Origin: Brachionus plicatilis
Taxonomy: Eukaryota > Rotifera > Eurotatoria > Ploima > Brachionidae
Assembly: GCA_010279815.1 (NCBI GenBank)
Contig: QEOQ01000141.1
Coordinates: forward strand, 682,001 to 746,000
Length of the DNA stretch: 64,000 nucleotides
Direction of reading: 5' to 3'
How positions within the stretch are numbered: position 1 is the stretch's first letter; each line of letters begins with the position of its first letter. The notes beneath the pieces are model-generated. The model was not told where the DNA came from and did no database searches. It saw nothing but the letters and a program-made list of their open reading frames with translations. This document shows, piece by piece, positions 10,997 to 21,660 of the stretch. The position numbers and the translations under genes were made by a program.

Positions 10997-11622
10997 TGTG
11001 GGTCAAGTTTTTTTAGGGCTGTTTACTCATGGAAAGAACGGGCTGCTCAACTCAATTTTATTTTTTGCAGTTTGATTCGAAGAACACGATCTCTAGTGGA
11101 ATATATAGACTTGAATTCAAAGTCATTTGTTCAACTAGTGATTTGGTGTTTGTTGTGTTTGTGAAATTAAACTTTGGATTTTTGTCCAAATTATTTATGC
11201 AATTTATGAATATGAGATGAAATTTAGTTCATTTTTTGTCGACTCCATGGCTTGCAAAATTTGTGTGTTGGATTTGAGAGGGTCTCCTCGTCCGTATGCG
11301 TTCAATTTATGGGGCTAAAACTATTTAATTTGCCACTCAAAAATGCTAATTTATTATCTTATGGAAATAAGAACAAAATCATGCTAACATTTAATGCAAC
11401 TCAATAGAAGTTTACTTTTGGTTCATTTTTTTTTAATGAGATTAGCATTACGCAACTCGCGTTTATTTAAGAAAAAAATAATTTACTTTGATAATTTGAC
11501 ATTTTATCTCGAAAAATTAGACTACCTTTTTCTCTGCACTTTTTTGGGCCAATATCAGTAGGTGGCCAGTTGGTCACAAATTACACGACCAGTAATTATT
11601 AAGTAGTGATGTTGGTTTTGCT
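10997..11622. other. 5' flank of BCKDK; GC drops abruptly, no other gene
   Basis: Composition falls back to AT-rich within about 100 bp of the start codon. At 11570-11600 there is a short TTGGTCAC...GACCAGTAA stretch recalling the TGGTCAC cluster at 51.6-51.8 kb. No ORF is convincing. Confidence 0.35.
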
Positions 11623-12473
11623 CAGACTTGTTTTTAAGTCACAAGTCTTAAGTCAAGTCAAGTCAATGATTTAATAAATCCATATTTGATACCAATAAAG
11701 TAGTTGCTTCCATATTCCTCGCTATTAATCTTGACCTATGTAATCTGTTAATGTAACCAGATTATGAAAAAATTCTTTCAACTGGTCCAAATGAAGCAGA
11801 TATTGATAAAAATTTTTGTGCAAATCATAACTTTGACCTTAATTTTTGTCACTTAGACTTAAAACCAGACTTGTTTTTAAGTCACAGTTTTAAGTCAAAG
11901 TCATGACTTAAATTTTTTTTTTTTTTTTTTAAGTCAAAGTCATGACTTAATAATAAAAATTACAAAAAATTAAAATTTGACATGAATTTTGATGAAAAAT
12001 TTGAGTTCTGTAATCTGGTCTCTAATTTAGATCTCAATAATTCTTTGTTTATTACAATTCGGTCCATAAAGTAACAAAAGATAAACAAAAATTTTGAAAA
12101 AGTTAAATAATAAATTAATTTTTTAAATTTAATTTAATTTAAATTTTAATAAGTTGCATCAAACATTATTTTTAGAATAAATTCATATTTTTAAATTAAT
12201 TAAGTAATTCTATGAAAATAAAGTCATTCTTAAATTCATCTAGAAAAATTGTTGCAAAATCAGTAATTTTAGTCAATGAATGGCACAAAAAATAATATAG
12301 GCAAATTTTGACACAAAAATCTCGATTAGTTTTTAATTAAAAATAATAAATCAAAATTACTTGTCGGCCTAGAAAAAAAAAAAAAAATTAAGTCATTGAC
12401 TTGACTTGACTTGACTTAAGACTTGTGACTTAAAAACAACTCTGCTTAAAACTGTGACTTATAAACAAGTGTG
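11623..12473. mobile_element. hAT-like MITE split by a nested relative
   Basis: Begins CAGACTTGTTTTTAAGTCAC and ends with the reverse complement of CACACTTGTTTATAAGTCAC. It is flanked by perfect 8-bp duplications GTTTTGCT (11615-11622 and 12474-12481). Removing the nested element and its duplication leaves about 264 bp, close to the 258-bp relative at 3360. Subterminal AAGTC repeats are shared. Non-autonomous; no ORF. Confidence 0.85.
11866..12444. mobile_element. Nested hAT-like MITE, 579 bp
   Basis: Lies inside the 11623-12473 element. It begins CAGACTTGTTTTTAAGTCAC and ends ACTTAAAAACAACTCTG, flanked by perfect 8-bp duplications CTTAAAAC (11858-11865 and 12445-12452). Termini are rich in GACTT/AAGTC tandem repeats. 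Its 8-bp target lies within the left half of the host element, so the order of insertion is clear. Confidence 0.85.
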
Positions 12474-12572
12474 GTTTTGCTTGGTTTTGTGATTAGACAT
12501 ATATTCGGTTAGCCAAAAATTGGTTAACCAAAAAATTAGGTTCATAGATGTAACTTTTGGTTATTCAATTCA

Positions 12573-12704
<132 letters not shown>

Positions 12705-12710
12705 ATATGC

Positions 12711-13300
12711 GATAAGGGGTTGGAATAACCTAATAGTATCCCATAGATTTTAATCAGTTTATACACAATATTAAAGTTCGCGCGATGCAAAACTTCCACA
12801 CTATCTCCAGATATGGATTTCGACCTCATTTTTGGATTCTACGTATATGAAAACCTAGATTTAGCCAAAATTTTAGGGGGGGTCAATAATTTTTTTTTTG
12901 GCTAGGGGGGTCTGAATCTTTACAGCTTTATATAAAGTATATCTTATTTAAGCTTTTTTATCTCAGAATTTAATCAATCGAATCTACTCGATCGACACAT
13001 TTTCTGATAGAAAATTAAATGCTTTATATTATGAGCTGGTTATCTTGAAAAAAAAAAAAAAATTGAAAATTTTTTCGGAAAAAAATCGGAAAAATTTTGA
13101 CATTTTTTTAACTTTTTCGGGATCTACTTTTTTGCAAACCCCTTAACCTATATATTTTTATACAAATTCTGAAACTAGACAAAATTCTGAACAAAATGAT
13201 GGTTTTACTTTTTTTATTTATTTAGTTTAAAAATTTTTATAATCGCTCAAAAAGAGTCCATTTTTTGAAAAAAAAAAAATTTTTGAAAATTTTTACTATA
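12711..13300. other. AT-rich spacer with two G-runs
   Basis: No gene is seen. GGGGGGG and GGGGGG occur about 26 bp apart (12877-12911), followed by homopolymer-rich sequence. Nothing else is identifiable. Confidence 0.3.
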
Positions 13301-13388
13301 TAACGTAAATGTCCGATAAATATGACATGTCACTAAAACAGAGTACCCTATTTTAGTGACATGAAATATTTATCGGACCATTACGTTA
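13301..13388. mobile_element. 88-bp palindromic member of the TAACGTAA/GACATGTC family
   Basis: Starts TAACGTAAATGTCCGATAAA and ends as nearly its reverse complement (TTATCGGACCATTACGTTA). TGACATGTCACT lies inside. It shares its ends and internal palindrome with 26333-26707 and 53270-56400. Confidence 0.7.
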
Positions 13389-13431
13389 ATTATTATGTCA
13401 ATATCGGATAAAAAGTTTTAATTAAGTTTTA

Positions 13432-13703
13432 ATTTCCAAAAGTTTGACTAGTCCATCTCTTCTAGTGCTTCTAACATTACCTAGAACTTTCCTCAATATT
13501 TTGACTTCACATTCTTTTTGTTCCTTCTTTATCTTTGTATTCATGTTTATAACTAGTTGCATACCCTCTGACGTCATTTCATTAAGGCTAAGGCCTATCT
13601 TTTATGTGATTTCCACTATTTCATAAAAGAAGCTTGCTTTATCAAATCTCAGGGATTTGTCCAATTTTTCAATTGCGTCTATTGGTAAAGCAGGGTTCTC
13701 AAA
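13432..13703 (-). pseudogene. Broken ORF of unknown, possibly transposon, origin
   Basis: On the minus strand a continuous frame of about 90 codons has one in-frame stop (TAA, complement of 13602-13604). It reads LPIDAIEKLDKSLRFDKASF before the stop and LSLNEMTSEGMQLVINMNTK after it. Amino-acid composition is protein-like and differs from chance AT-rich ORFs. I do not recognise the family. The setting among DNA transposons suggests a decayed element protein. Confidence 0.4.
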
Positions 13704-13747
13704 GCTAAGTAATGTATATGCATTATCAATTTAATTTAAGACGAATA

Positions 13748-14112
13748 CAGTGGTGTCACGATAACTGTATTTTACTACAAAATGTCGGGACTACAAAATG
13801 GGTATTCGTTATATCGAATTTCGTTTAATCGAAAATTACATGTAAAAGTATTATGAGAAAAAAGCTCAAATTTTTAAAATGTTTATTTAAAAAAATAAAA
13901 AAAAATAAATTTTTAAAATTCTCATTAAATTTTGATTGTTTTATATATGTTTTTTCTAATAAATAGTTTTCCATTGAGAATAAAAAATCAATATAAGTAC
14001 TACAACCATCATTTTTACCTAAAAAAAAACTTTAGTTCATTTATTTATTTTATTGGTTTCGTTATATCGCGACTTTAGTTATAACAAGGTTCGTTATATC
14101 GAAGTTTGACTG
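13748..14112. mobile_element. TA-flanked Tc1/mariner- or pogo-like MITE, 365 bp
   Basis: Left end CAGTGGTGTCACGATAACTG; right end, in reverse complement, CAGTCAAACTTCGATATAAC. Both are flanked by TA. The CGATATAACGA core recurs inward on both sides, typical of pogo/Tigger-like non-autonomous elements. No transposase is seen. Confidence 0.65.
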
Positions 14113-14489
14113 TATATTTTACCTAAAATATCGTAAATTAACGTTACGAAAGTATTTTAGTAAATTTAGTAAATTTACCGTATTTTACCTAAATTTGCTA
14201 TATTTTTCTTAAAATATAGTAAAAAATAGTAAAAACCAAAATGTCCAATTTTGACGTTTTTTAGAAATTTTTTTTAGTTTTTTATTTTCAACAAAAAATA
14301 AATTGTAAACTTTACTTTTTTTGCGTAAATTATGGTAAATTTTTAATTAAAAAGAGTAAAAAAACTAAAAAATTTGGTAATTTTGAAATTTTTTAATAAA
14401 AAGTTTGACAATAAAGTAAAAACAACAAAAAATACTAATGAGTTTAAAAAAAGTTTTGAATTTATTTTTTGGCACATTTCGCCATTTTA
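14113..14489. repeat. GTAAATTTAC-rich repeat
   Basis: Repeated TAGTAAATTTA, TTTACCGTATTTTACC and GTAAATT words in both orientations. The same vocabulary appears in the Tc1-like element at 31800-32572 and at 63930-64000. Boundaries are unclear. Confidence 0.4.
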
Positions 14490-14640
14490 AGTGTTAGACA
14501 TAAGTGCTGAGCACATAGCTGTGAACGCAAGTGAAGAGGTAAAGGAAATTCGCAAGCAGCAGCATGAATCAAATAAGGATGGAACGGTTGAGACTATCCG
14601 CCGATATTGCCTCAATAACTACAGCGAAGAGAAAAAAAAA
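14490..14640 (+). pseudogene. ORF remnant of unknown family
   Basis: One frame reads SAEHIAVNASEEVKEIRKQQ, then HESNKDGTVETIRRYCLNN, running into lysine codons and a stop. It looks like a fragment of a real protein, but no family is recognised. A second fragment at about 14950-15115 (KIFQDHDCINRPNFGERTLD, then a hydrophobic stretch) may belong to the same decayed gene. Confidence 0.3.
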
Positions 14641-15286
14641 AAATCCTACTAGTAAGAATGAGTCGTTTCCTTGGAACAAATCAAAAAAAAAAAAAATTTT
14701 ACTCGTTAAAAAAACCAAAAAACAACCTAATTTGAAAAATTATTCTAGAAGTTATTTTTTAATTCTATTAAATCATGTGACTAACACAATTATGAAAAAA
14801 ATTATAATTTATTTTCTAAAATTATCAAGAAAGACAAAACTTTACTTTAAACTTTACTTTAATTTACTTTTTTTTATTTTATTTTTATTTACATCAGTCA
14901 CGCGGTGTTTACTGAATAAATTTAATTTAATTAGTGTTGTTGTCAGTGCAAGCGGACAGTAAACAGGCTAAAATTTTCCAAGACCATGACTGTATTAACC
15001 GTCCCAATTTTGGCGAGCGGACATTGGACCGTTTTTTACAATTCCTTTGTTTAACAGCAATCTTAATTTGTATCTGCTTTTTAATTGTAAATCAACTTTC
15101 GAAGCTAACCCCATAAAAACAATAACAACTAATTATTTTATAATATCTCATTTTTTGCGTTTTTTTTATTCAATATCCAAAAAATCAAATAAAAAAAAAT
15201 GGATGATAGAGCATCCGAAAATTAAAAAAAATTGAGATAGTACCATCCAAAAAAATTGGATGTTCAGGATTAGGATAGGATGCTGC

Positions 15287-15323
15287 ACTTCCCATTTTTA
15301 ATGCACAATTAAAAATGGGAAGT
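15287..15323. repeat. Perfect 16-bp hairpin
   Basis: ACTTCCCATTTTTAAT and its exact reverse complement are separated by 5 bp. Just downstream TAATCTAGAAGTT is directly duplicated (15323-15351). Function unknown; probably a transposon remnant. Confidence 0.7.
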
Positions 15324-15599
15324 AATCTAGAAGTTGATGTAATCTAGAAGTTTTATTATTATTTATTTAAAAAAATGGAAAATGAAGGGAAAAAATTTTT
15401 TTAGCAAACTTGTAGACCTGGGCTAAATATTTGCAGTAGAAAAATGTTCGAAACAAAATATCAAAAAAAGAGTAATAATATGGACTTAAAAACTCGCAAG
15501 CGTTCCAAGGATTCCAAAAAATATTTCTGAAGAGATACACTTTGCTGTAAAAAAATTCCTGAGCAAACATACAAATCCAAAGTCTCTGGCTCGGACTTT

Positions 15600-15650
15600 T
15601 GAAAAAAAAGTCCTGACTTGGACTTGACTTGAGACTTCTAAACAACTCTG
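15600..15650. mobile_element. Solo right end of the hAT-like family
   Basis: GACTTGAGACTTCTAAACAA followed by CTCTG matches the right termini of the 3360 and 11866 elements. No matching left end with the expected duplication (CTCAAAAA) was found, so it is truncated or rearranged. AAGTCAATGACTTGAC at 15771-15786 belongs to the same family. Confidence 0.5.
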
Positions 15651-17747
15651 CTCAAAAATCACAATTTTTTTAAATTAAAAAATAGGTGAAAAAATTAATT
15701 TTCAAATTTTTAGATCATCAAAAGTAAAAAAGAAATTAAAAATAAGCAAAGAAGAAATTTTCTTAACCTCAAGTCAATGACTTGACTTTGAATAACTCAA
15801 TAATGGATTTTTTTAATCTGGCACAAGCACTTAAAAATTAAGTCATTTTCAAGTCAAAATTAATATTTGAATTTTTGCTGTTCCAGGTAGTTATTGTGGC
15901 ACCCACGTTTAAATCAACGTCAATTAAATTGAAGTTCGAACTTAAACAAAGGCTCTTTTTTATTTTCTAAGTGAAGTTCTAAAAGGGTCCTAAAGAAACC
16001 CAAATTTATATTTGCTTTTTAGACAAAATAAATTAGAGTTTTTATTCAGAATACTTTAAAAAACGTTACAGATTACAAAAATAAATTTGTTTATCATTTT
16101 TTTTACTTTCCAAAAAAAATAATGTCTAGATAAAAGTGAAAACCTAAATTATTTACAAAAAAATTTTGATAAAAATTCAAAAAAAATCGTTTTTTATCAA
16201 AAATAAAATACGATTTTGAATAAAATCTCAGTTCCTAAGTAAAATTAGACATATGAAAAGCAGTCACTTGAAAAACAAAAATGCACTGATAATTTTTAAT
16301 AATCAAACAAAAGACAATTTATTTCAATTTGAGGAGTTCAAAAAAACCATCTTCACCTTCAACATATACGATCTTATCTTTCCATTAAAAAAATATTTTT
16401 TAATAAAAATTATACAATTATAATAATTTTTTGCATTTGAACTTGATTGAAAAAAAAAATGATTAAATTTATTTGATAAACAGCAAAATAAGTAGCAAAA
16501 AGGTTTAAAAAAACTAAATTAAAAACAAAGAATTATTAAAGAAAATAAAATATCTAGTTTACAGACTCAATTTTTTTTAATTTGAATTTTTTAAATAAAA
16601 ATATCAAATCAAAGTTTAAATAAATTTTTATTTCGATTTGAATAATCAGTATTAATTTTTTTCCTCTTTAAAAGTTTGGATAAACGCTGGTTTTGATTGG
16701 GAAAAAGCTTTAGACGAATAAAAAAATTATCTATAGAATAAAAAAAATTCTTTGAAGTATAGTTTTATTAATTTATTAATTATATATCGCTGCTTATATA
16801 AACTTTCCTTTTTTTTCGAGGTCAACGACCTCTTTTTCTTTTAGCCTCATATTCAGCGCTAATTACTATCGTCAGTTTTTGATATTTTTCGATGTGAATC
16901 GTTCCTGAGAAATGTTTCAAGTTCAGTATTATTGGTAAATACCTTAACTTTATCCCATTCTAGCTTTTTTGTCAATTTTAATTTTCTTAAGTAATTTTAG
17001 AAAAAATAATATCTACAAACTGCAATTTTTTTTATACTATAGTTGCAAATGTTATATTTAAAAAAAATAGATAAATTTATGCTACATTTTATTTTCTTAT
17101 TCTATAAAGTTTTTCTTTATTCTATAAGTTTTTTTTTTATTCGCCAAGAGTTCAAGTTAAATAATTTAAATTTAGCCACAAAATCTTTTAAAATTAAATT
17201 AAATTTATTGAAAATTGAAAGCTTAAATGTCGAAAACTTCAAAATTGGTATTTTTATCACATAGCAATTTAAAAATATATTTTTTTATAGATTTTTCTAA
17301 CATTTGAATTCGCAATTAGGTTTATAATTTTTAAAATTCGACTTATATTGTTAACTTTAAATTTGTAAGCATAATTTCGCATCTTTTCAAGACAAATATA
17401 TTTCGCTGTAGTTTTTGAATAAAAAATCTATCTAAAAATTATTTTTATTAAAAATTCAAAACGATCAAGAAATAAATTTATCAAATAGCTCTTTAATCAG
17501 ACATCGAAAATTAATCACTTGTTATTTTTTATTAGATAGAATTTTTTAAATGTAGAAAAAAAACTTTAAACAATATAAAAATTTAGAATCGTTTTACGCG
17601 TTGATTCTAGGAAAATTTGCTAATGATTTTATATAAAAATTTTAACAAAATGATCGAAATAAAATAGAAGAGTAAAACAAAATTAGAAACTAACATTAAA
17701 TTCAAATTTAACCATAAAACATAAGAATATTTTTCGAACATCTCAAA
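15651..17747. other. AT-rich intergenic region upstream of MRG15
   Basis: Two kilobases with no recognisable gene. A small GC-richer patch at 16815-16905 contains a short self-complementary GAGGTCAACGACCTC. Open frames here are low-complexity (Lys/Asn/Ile/Phe) and not supported as genes. Confidence 0.35.
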
Positions 17748-19083
17748 ATGAAAAATTCAGCGACTAAATCCAAAGCAGCTTCTTGTCAACCCAAATTTAT
17801 TGAAGGCGAGAAAATTCTGTGCTATCATGGAACTTATATCTACGAGGCTAAAGTAAAAATGCCATCACACTATTTCTTTTTAATACATCAACTTATTTTA
17901 AGTGCATCAAATTTGAAAAAATTCGATCAAATGAATACCAATACTTTGTTCATTACAATGGCTGGAATAAAAAGTACTAGAAAAATTTTTATCTCAATTT
18001 TTAAATTTTTCTCTTTAGTTGGGACGAATGGGTTCCAGCCAAACGAATTCTAAAATTCAACAATGAAAACATAAAAAAACAGAAACAACTGCAGAATGAA
18101 GCTAAGAAAAAAGTAACTTTAAATGGCAGAAAAAACACCAAACACAAAGAGGACTTTTCGTCTTGTTCATCAACTTGTTCCACGTCGGACACAGCTAGTT
18201 CTTCTTATTTTAGTGAAAAAAGCGCGCCCAAATCTCGTAAAAGAACCTTGAACTCCGAAGCTGGCCAAGGACCGGTCGAGAGCAAAAAAATCTGCATACT
18301 GGATCTCACTAAAAGAGACAGAGAAAAGCCTGACGAGGAAAATAGTGAAACTTTAGGGAAAAATTTGAACATTTTAATTCCAGAAAGCTTAAAAATGTGG
18401 CTAATTGATGATTTTGACTTAATAATTCAGCAAAATAAAATTATTCGCTTGCCTTCAAAGAATAATGTTGAAAGTATTCTCAGCAATTATGCTGAATCAA
18501 AAAAAAATCCAAATTTTTTAAATGAATGGGATACAATGGATGAAGAACGCATTGAATTAGACAAAAAATATGCTCAATATCTTAATGAAACTATAAATGG
18601 CTTACTAAAATATTTCGACGCAATGCTTGGCTCTCAGTTGTTGTACAAATTTGAAAGATTACAGTACTCGGAAGTAAATGTTTTAAAAACTTTTAATGAA
18701 AATAAATTATTTAACAAAATTTATAAAATAGTTGCTTAAATTGGAAAAACCTGTGTCGCACTTGTATGGACCGATTCATTTTCTCAGACTTGTTGGTAAG
18801 TCTTAAAAAATTAAACAAATTTTTAAAATAAAATTTTAAAAAATATTTAAGAAAAATTGAACCAAATTTTATTCAGCACCTCGCCGGTAGAAGGAGAATC
18901 ACTGGAAATACTCGTTTATTTTATAAATGACATTTTAGTGTAATTTAACAATAATTAAATTTTTTTTCAGCATAAATTGAATTTTTTTTTTCATTTAGAT
19001 ATTTTGAAAGGAATATAAAATTTTTTTTTGATCAAAACGACTACATAACCGTGCCACCGTTTTATATTAGGGCCACAATTTGA
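17748..19083 (+). CDS. MORF4L1: MRG15/MORF4L1-like chromodomain protein
   Basis: Six exons: 17748-17852, 17903-17973, 18019-18673, 18732-18795, 18852-18939 and 18999-19083, giving 355 residues. Introns are 45-59 bp and all keep phase. The N-terminal chromodomain reads PKFIEGEKILCYHGTYIYEA, then YQYFVHYNGW and WDEWVPAKRIL, as in MRG15. This module binds H3K36 methylation in NuA4 and Sin3/HDAC complexes. A charged Ser-rich linker with KSRKR follows. The MRG domain begins at about residue 170 with IPESLKMWLIDDFDLI, then NNVESIL, YFDAMLGSQLLYKFERLQY, SHLYGPIHFLRLV and a C-terminal DYITVPPFYIRA. The last two exons use GTAAGT and GTAATT donors. Nuclear chromatin function is inferred from the family. 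Confidence 0.93.
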
Positions 19084-19447
19084 TCCTGAATCAAATATTA
19101 TTCAAACCAATTAATCGACTCCTACTGCAATATTATATTTTTGTATTTTTTTATATTAAAAAAAAGCATTGTTATTATATAAAAATAAATTGTAGAAAAT
19201 TTAACATCAAATCTTATTCAATCATAATTTAAAATTTTTAAATATGACGTGAATATTAGCCATTTTCGTTTGACATGATGCAATTATAAAAAAAATTCAA
19301 AAAGCAAATAAAATAAATATTCTTGATTTTTTTTTCAAAGTTTATTGAAACAAAAAGGTTTTATCATTGTACACTAAGAAAATTTTAAAAATAATAACAT
19401 TATTAAATGTTTTAATAAAAAAAAAACGAGAATAATTTAACTCTTTT
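19084..19447. other. Convergent 3' flanks of MRG15 and ISCA1
   Basis: A 364-bp AT-rich spacer between two genes transcribed towards each other. AATAAA-type polyadenylation signals occur for both strands (for example about 19180-19190 on +). No other feature is seen. Confidence 0.4.
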
Positions 19448-19843
19448 TTAGACTGTAAAACTCTCACCGCATCCGCAAGTTCCCTTTATATTTGGATTAT
19501 TGAATACAAATTCACTACTTAGTGGAGATTTGACATAATCCATTTCGGTGCCGAGAAGTGACAGTTGAGCTTTGGCGTCAATAAAAATTTTGATTCCATT
19601 CTGTTCAACAATTTCATCAAACTTTTTCTTTTCATTTGCATATTCAAGAGTGTAGGATAATCCGCTACATCCTCTTTGTTTGACACCTATTCTTAAGCCG
19701 GCAGCTTCTGGATTTTTACTCATCAGTTCTTTGGCTCTATTCAAAGCTGTTTGGGTAAGGACTATGGGAGCTTTTGTTGCAGCTAGTTTACGGCTTGATT
19801 TGACAGCTTTTATGCTGGCTGAAATGACAGCTCGCCCGCTCAT
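19448..19843 (-). CDS. ISCA1: Iron-sulfur cluster assembly protein ISCA1
   Basis: 131 residues, single exon. ISCA1 is an A-type carrier that works with ISCA2 and IBA57 to mature mitochondrial 4Fe-4S proteins. The metal-binding cysteines are C59 in VKQRGCSGLSYTLEY and C123/C125 in NIKGTCGCGESFTV. LLGTEMDYV and SSEFVFNNPN are near-invariant family motifs. The N-terminus (MSGRAVISASIKAVKSSRKL) is basic and matches the ISCA1 family, supporting this ATG. That ATG (19843-19841) overlaps the TGA of ISCA2 (19842-19840), so the two genes share an ATGA junction. The closest upstream AG that could serve trans-splicing is about 35 nt before the ATG, inside ISCA2 coding sequence. Confidence 0.95.
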   Translation of the reverse strand: MSGRAVISASIKAVKSSRKLAATKAPIVLTQTALNRAKELMSKNPEAAGLRIGVKQRGCSGLSYTLEYANEKKKFDEIVEQNGIKIFIDAKAQLSLLGTEMDYVKSPLSSEFVFNNPNIKGTCGCGESFTV

Positions 19844-20407
19844 ATTTTAATAGTAAATGATGAACCACACGAACAACCTTGTTCCGAGTTTGGGTTATCT
19901 ATTATGCGAAATCCTGTTCGAATTAATTCTTCGTAATAATCAACAGTTGCACCTTTGATAAACTCTAGAGTTTCTTTGTCAACTAAAAGTTTAGATCCTT
20001 GCTTCTCAACGACCCTTATTTATAATAAAATTAATTTTTTTTTCAATTTTTTTAACTAATTATTTACAGGTCTTGGTCACTAATTTTTGGTTCAAGAGTA
20101 AATATGTAGTTGAGACCAGAGCAACCACCGGCTTCAACAGATATTTTCAAATATTGCTTGTCGGCTTGGTAAATTTCTTTAAGACGCTTAAGATAAGTAA
20201 TTTAAAAAATTCAAATTAAGTCCGGTTCAAGATTAATCTTACTTTTATGCAAGGTTCGCTCAAATTTAGCCCTTCAAAATGAGCTGGGTTCTGGTTTGTC
20301 TGTGTGATTTGCTTTGCTTCTGATGATGAGAGACTTTTAGCTAGGTTAAAGATGTGTTTGTTGGATGCTAAACTGTTTGGGGATACAAGGCGTCGAACAT
20401 AAAACAT
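19840..20407 (-). CDS. ISCA2: Iron-sulfur cluster assembly protein ISCA2
   Basis: Three exons on the minus strand: 20407-20243, 20186-20068 and 20014-19840, giving 152 residues. Introns are 56 and 53 bp. The N-terminus MFYVRRLVSPNSLASNKHIF looks like a mitochondrial presequence. The carrier domain has C-ligand motifs VEAGGCSGLNYIF and EQGCSCGSSFTIKI. FIKGATVDYYEELIRTGFRI separates ISCA2 from ISCA1. The C-terminus ends as in other ISCA2 proteins, so the stop is not an artefact. Its TGA overlaps the ATG of ISCA1 in a different frame. I chose the ATG at 20407 over a TTG two codons upstream. ISCA2 and ISCA1 act as a complex, so the layout suggests co-expression from one transcript. Confidence 0.93.
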
Positions 20408-21660
20408 TAACAAATTTAATAATTTAAAATAGTTCTAAAATTTGATAAATATAATGCAATATTGGCATACAGTAAAGCATTTAGAAAGAAAATTACATAA
20501 TTAAAGAGTCTAGATAAAACTCAACTTTTTTTCGTTTTTAAATGTTTTATGAATCTACGCCGAATTTTTGTTTTACTTTCAAATACATTCATTTAATAGA
20601 ATTTGGTTCGAGAAATATTTCATAGAAATTAATTGAATTTTTGTTATATTTCAAAATTAAGTTAAATATTTTTCAATTAATTTTATTCTAAAAAAATATT
20701 TATTTAGATTTAATTAAGAAAGCTAATTTCGATTATGAAAATTTTAGGTAAAAAAAGTCTTAATCTTTCTTCTGAAAAAAATTAATTAAGGAACCAATTG
20801 TTAATTTATCAAAAATATTTATTTCTATTAAATATATAAAATAAATATTTTTATCCGAGCAATATATCCAATTAATTTTACCCAATAACTTCGAAAATCT
20901 TAATTATCTATTTATAATATAATTGTCTTCATAATAGAAATATTTTTGTTAAAAAAATTAAGATAAAAATTAAAAAAAATTTTTTCCTAAGCAATTACTT
21001 GACATGTCAAGTTTATATTCATATAAAATTTAAAATATGCCTTTTAATTGAACTTTAATGGGTTTAAATGTTTCATTTGATTTCAATAAATACATTTAAA
21101 GACAAAAAAATTTAATATTTAAAAAATAATTAATTTGGAAAAATAAAAAAAAATTAGTTTGAATGAATGAATATAGATGTTGTGAATTTTAATTTCTGAA
21201 TTATTTAAATTATTGACTGTTTTTGTTAAATAAATTAGAGGTAAATCATTTTGATGTTCATTTGATAATGAACTTTTATTACAAATAACTTGTCTAGTTA
21301 TGTTTAGTATTTATTTTTTTAAAATTATCAAAATATTAGATTAATTAAATTTAAAAATTTTAAATTAAAGGTTTGATCTTAAAATTTTAATCTGTAACTT
21401 CATTTTGCCTTTTTAACAAAACAATTAGCTTGGATTAAAAATTACAATTAATTATAAATTTTCTATTTTCTTTTCTGCTACCAAAAAATCGTAATTTAAT
21501 AATTTATTTAAAAATTAACACTCATAAAACTGAATCGGTCTTTAAAAATTTTAAAATTTTAACTTTATTTCTATTTAGGACAATAATTATTTTGGCTAAT
21601 TTTTTGTCTTTATCAACAAACTCAATTATTTTAAAAATTCTAAATTTCTTTTAAGTTACA
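20408..21660. other. Divergent intergenic region between ISCA2 and LACTB
   Basis: 1.25 kb of AT-rich DNA between divergently transcribed genes; it should contain both promoters. No recognisable core element, repeat or RNA gene was seen. Confidence 0.4.

Noticed and set aside
9551..11164. Several long plus- and minus-strand ORFs overlapping BCKDK (for example 9551-10351 + and 10158-11006 -)
   Set aside because: They are shadows of the GC-rich coding sequence, with Arg/Gly/Val/His-rich composition and no family resemblance.
17043..17264. 73-codon ORF upstream of MRG15
   Set aside because: Phe/Leu/Lys/Ile/Asn low-complexity composition expected by chance in AT-rich DNA.
20405..20413. TTG start two codons upstream for ISCA2
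   Set aside because: A normal ATG at 20407 is in frame and gives a presequence-like N-terminus; non-ATG initiation is unnecessary.
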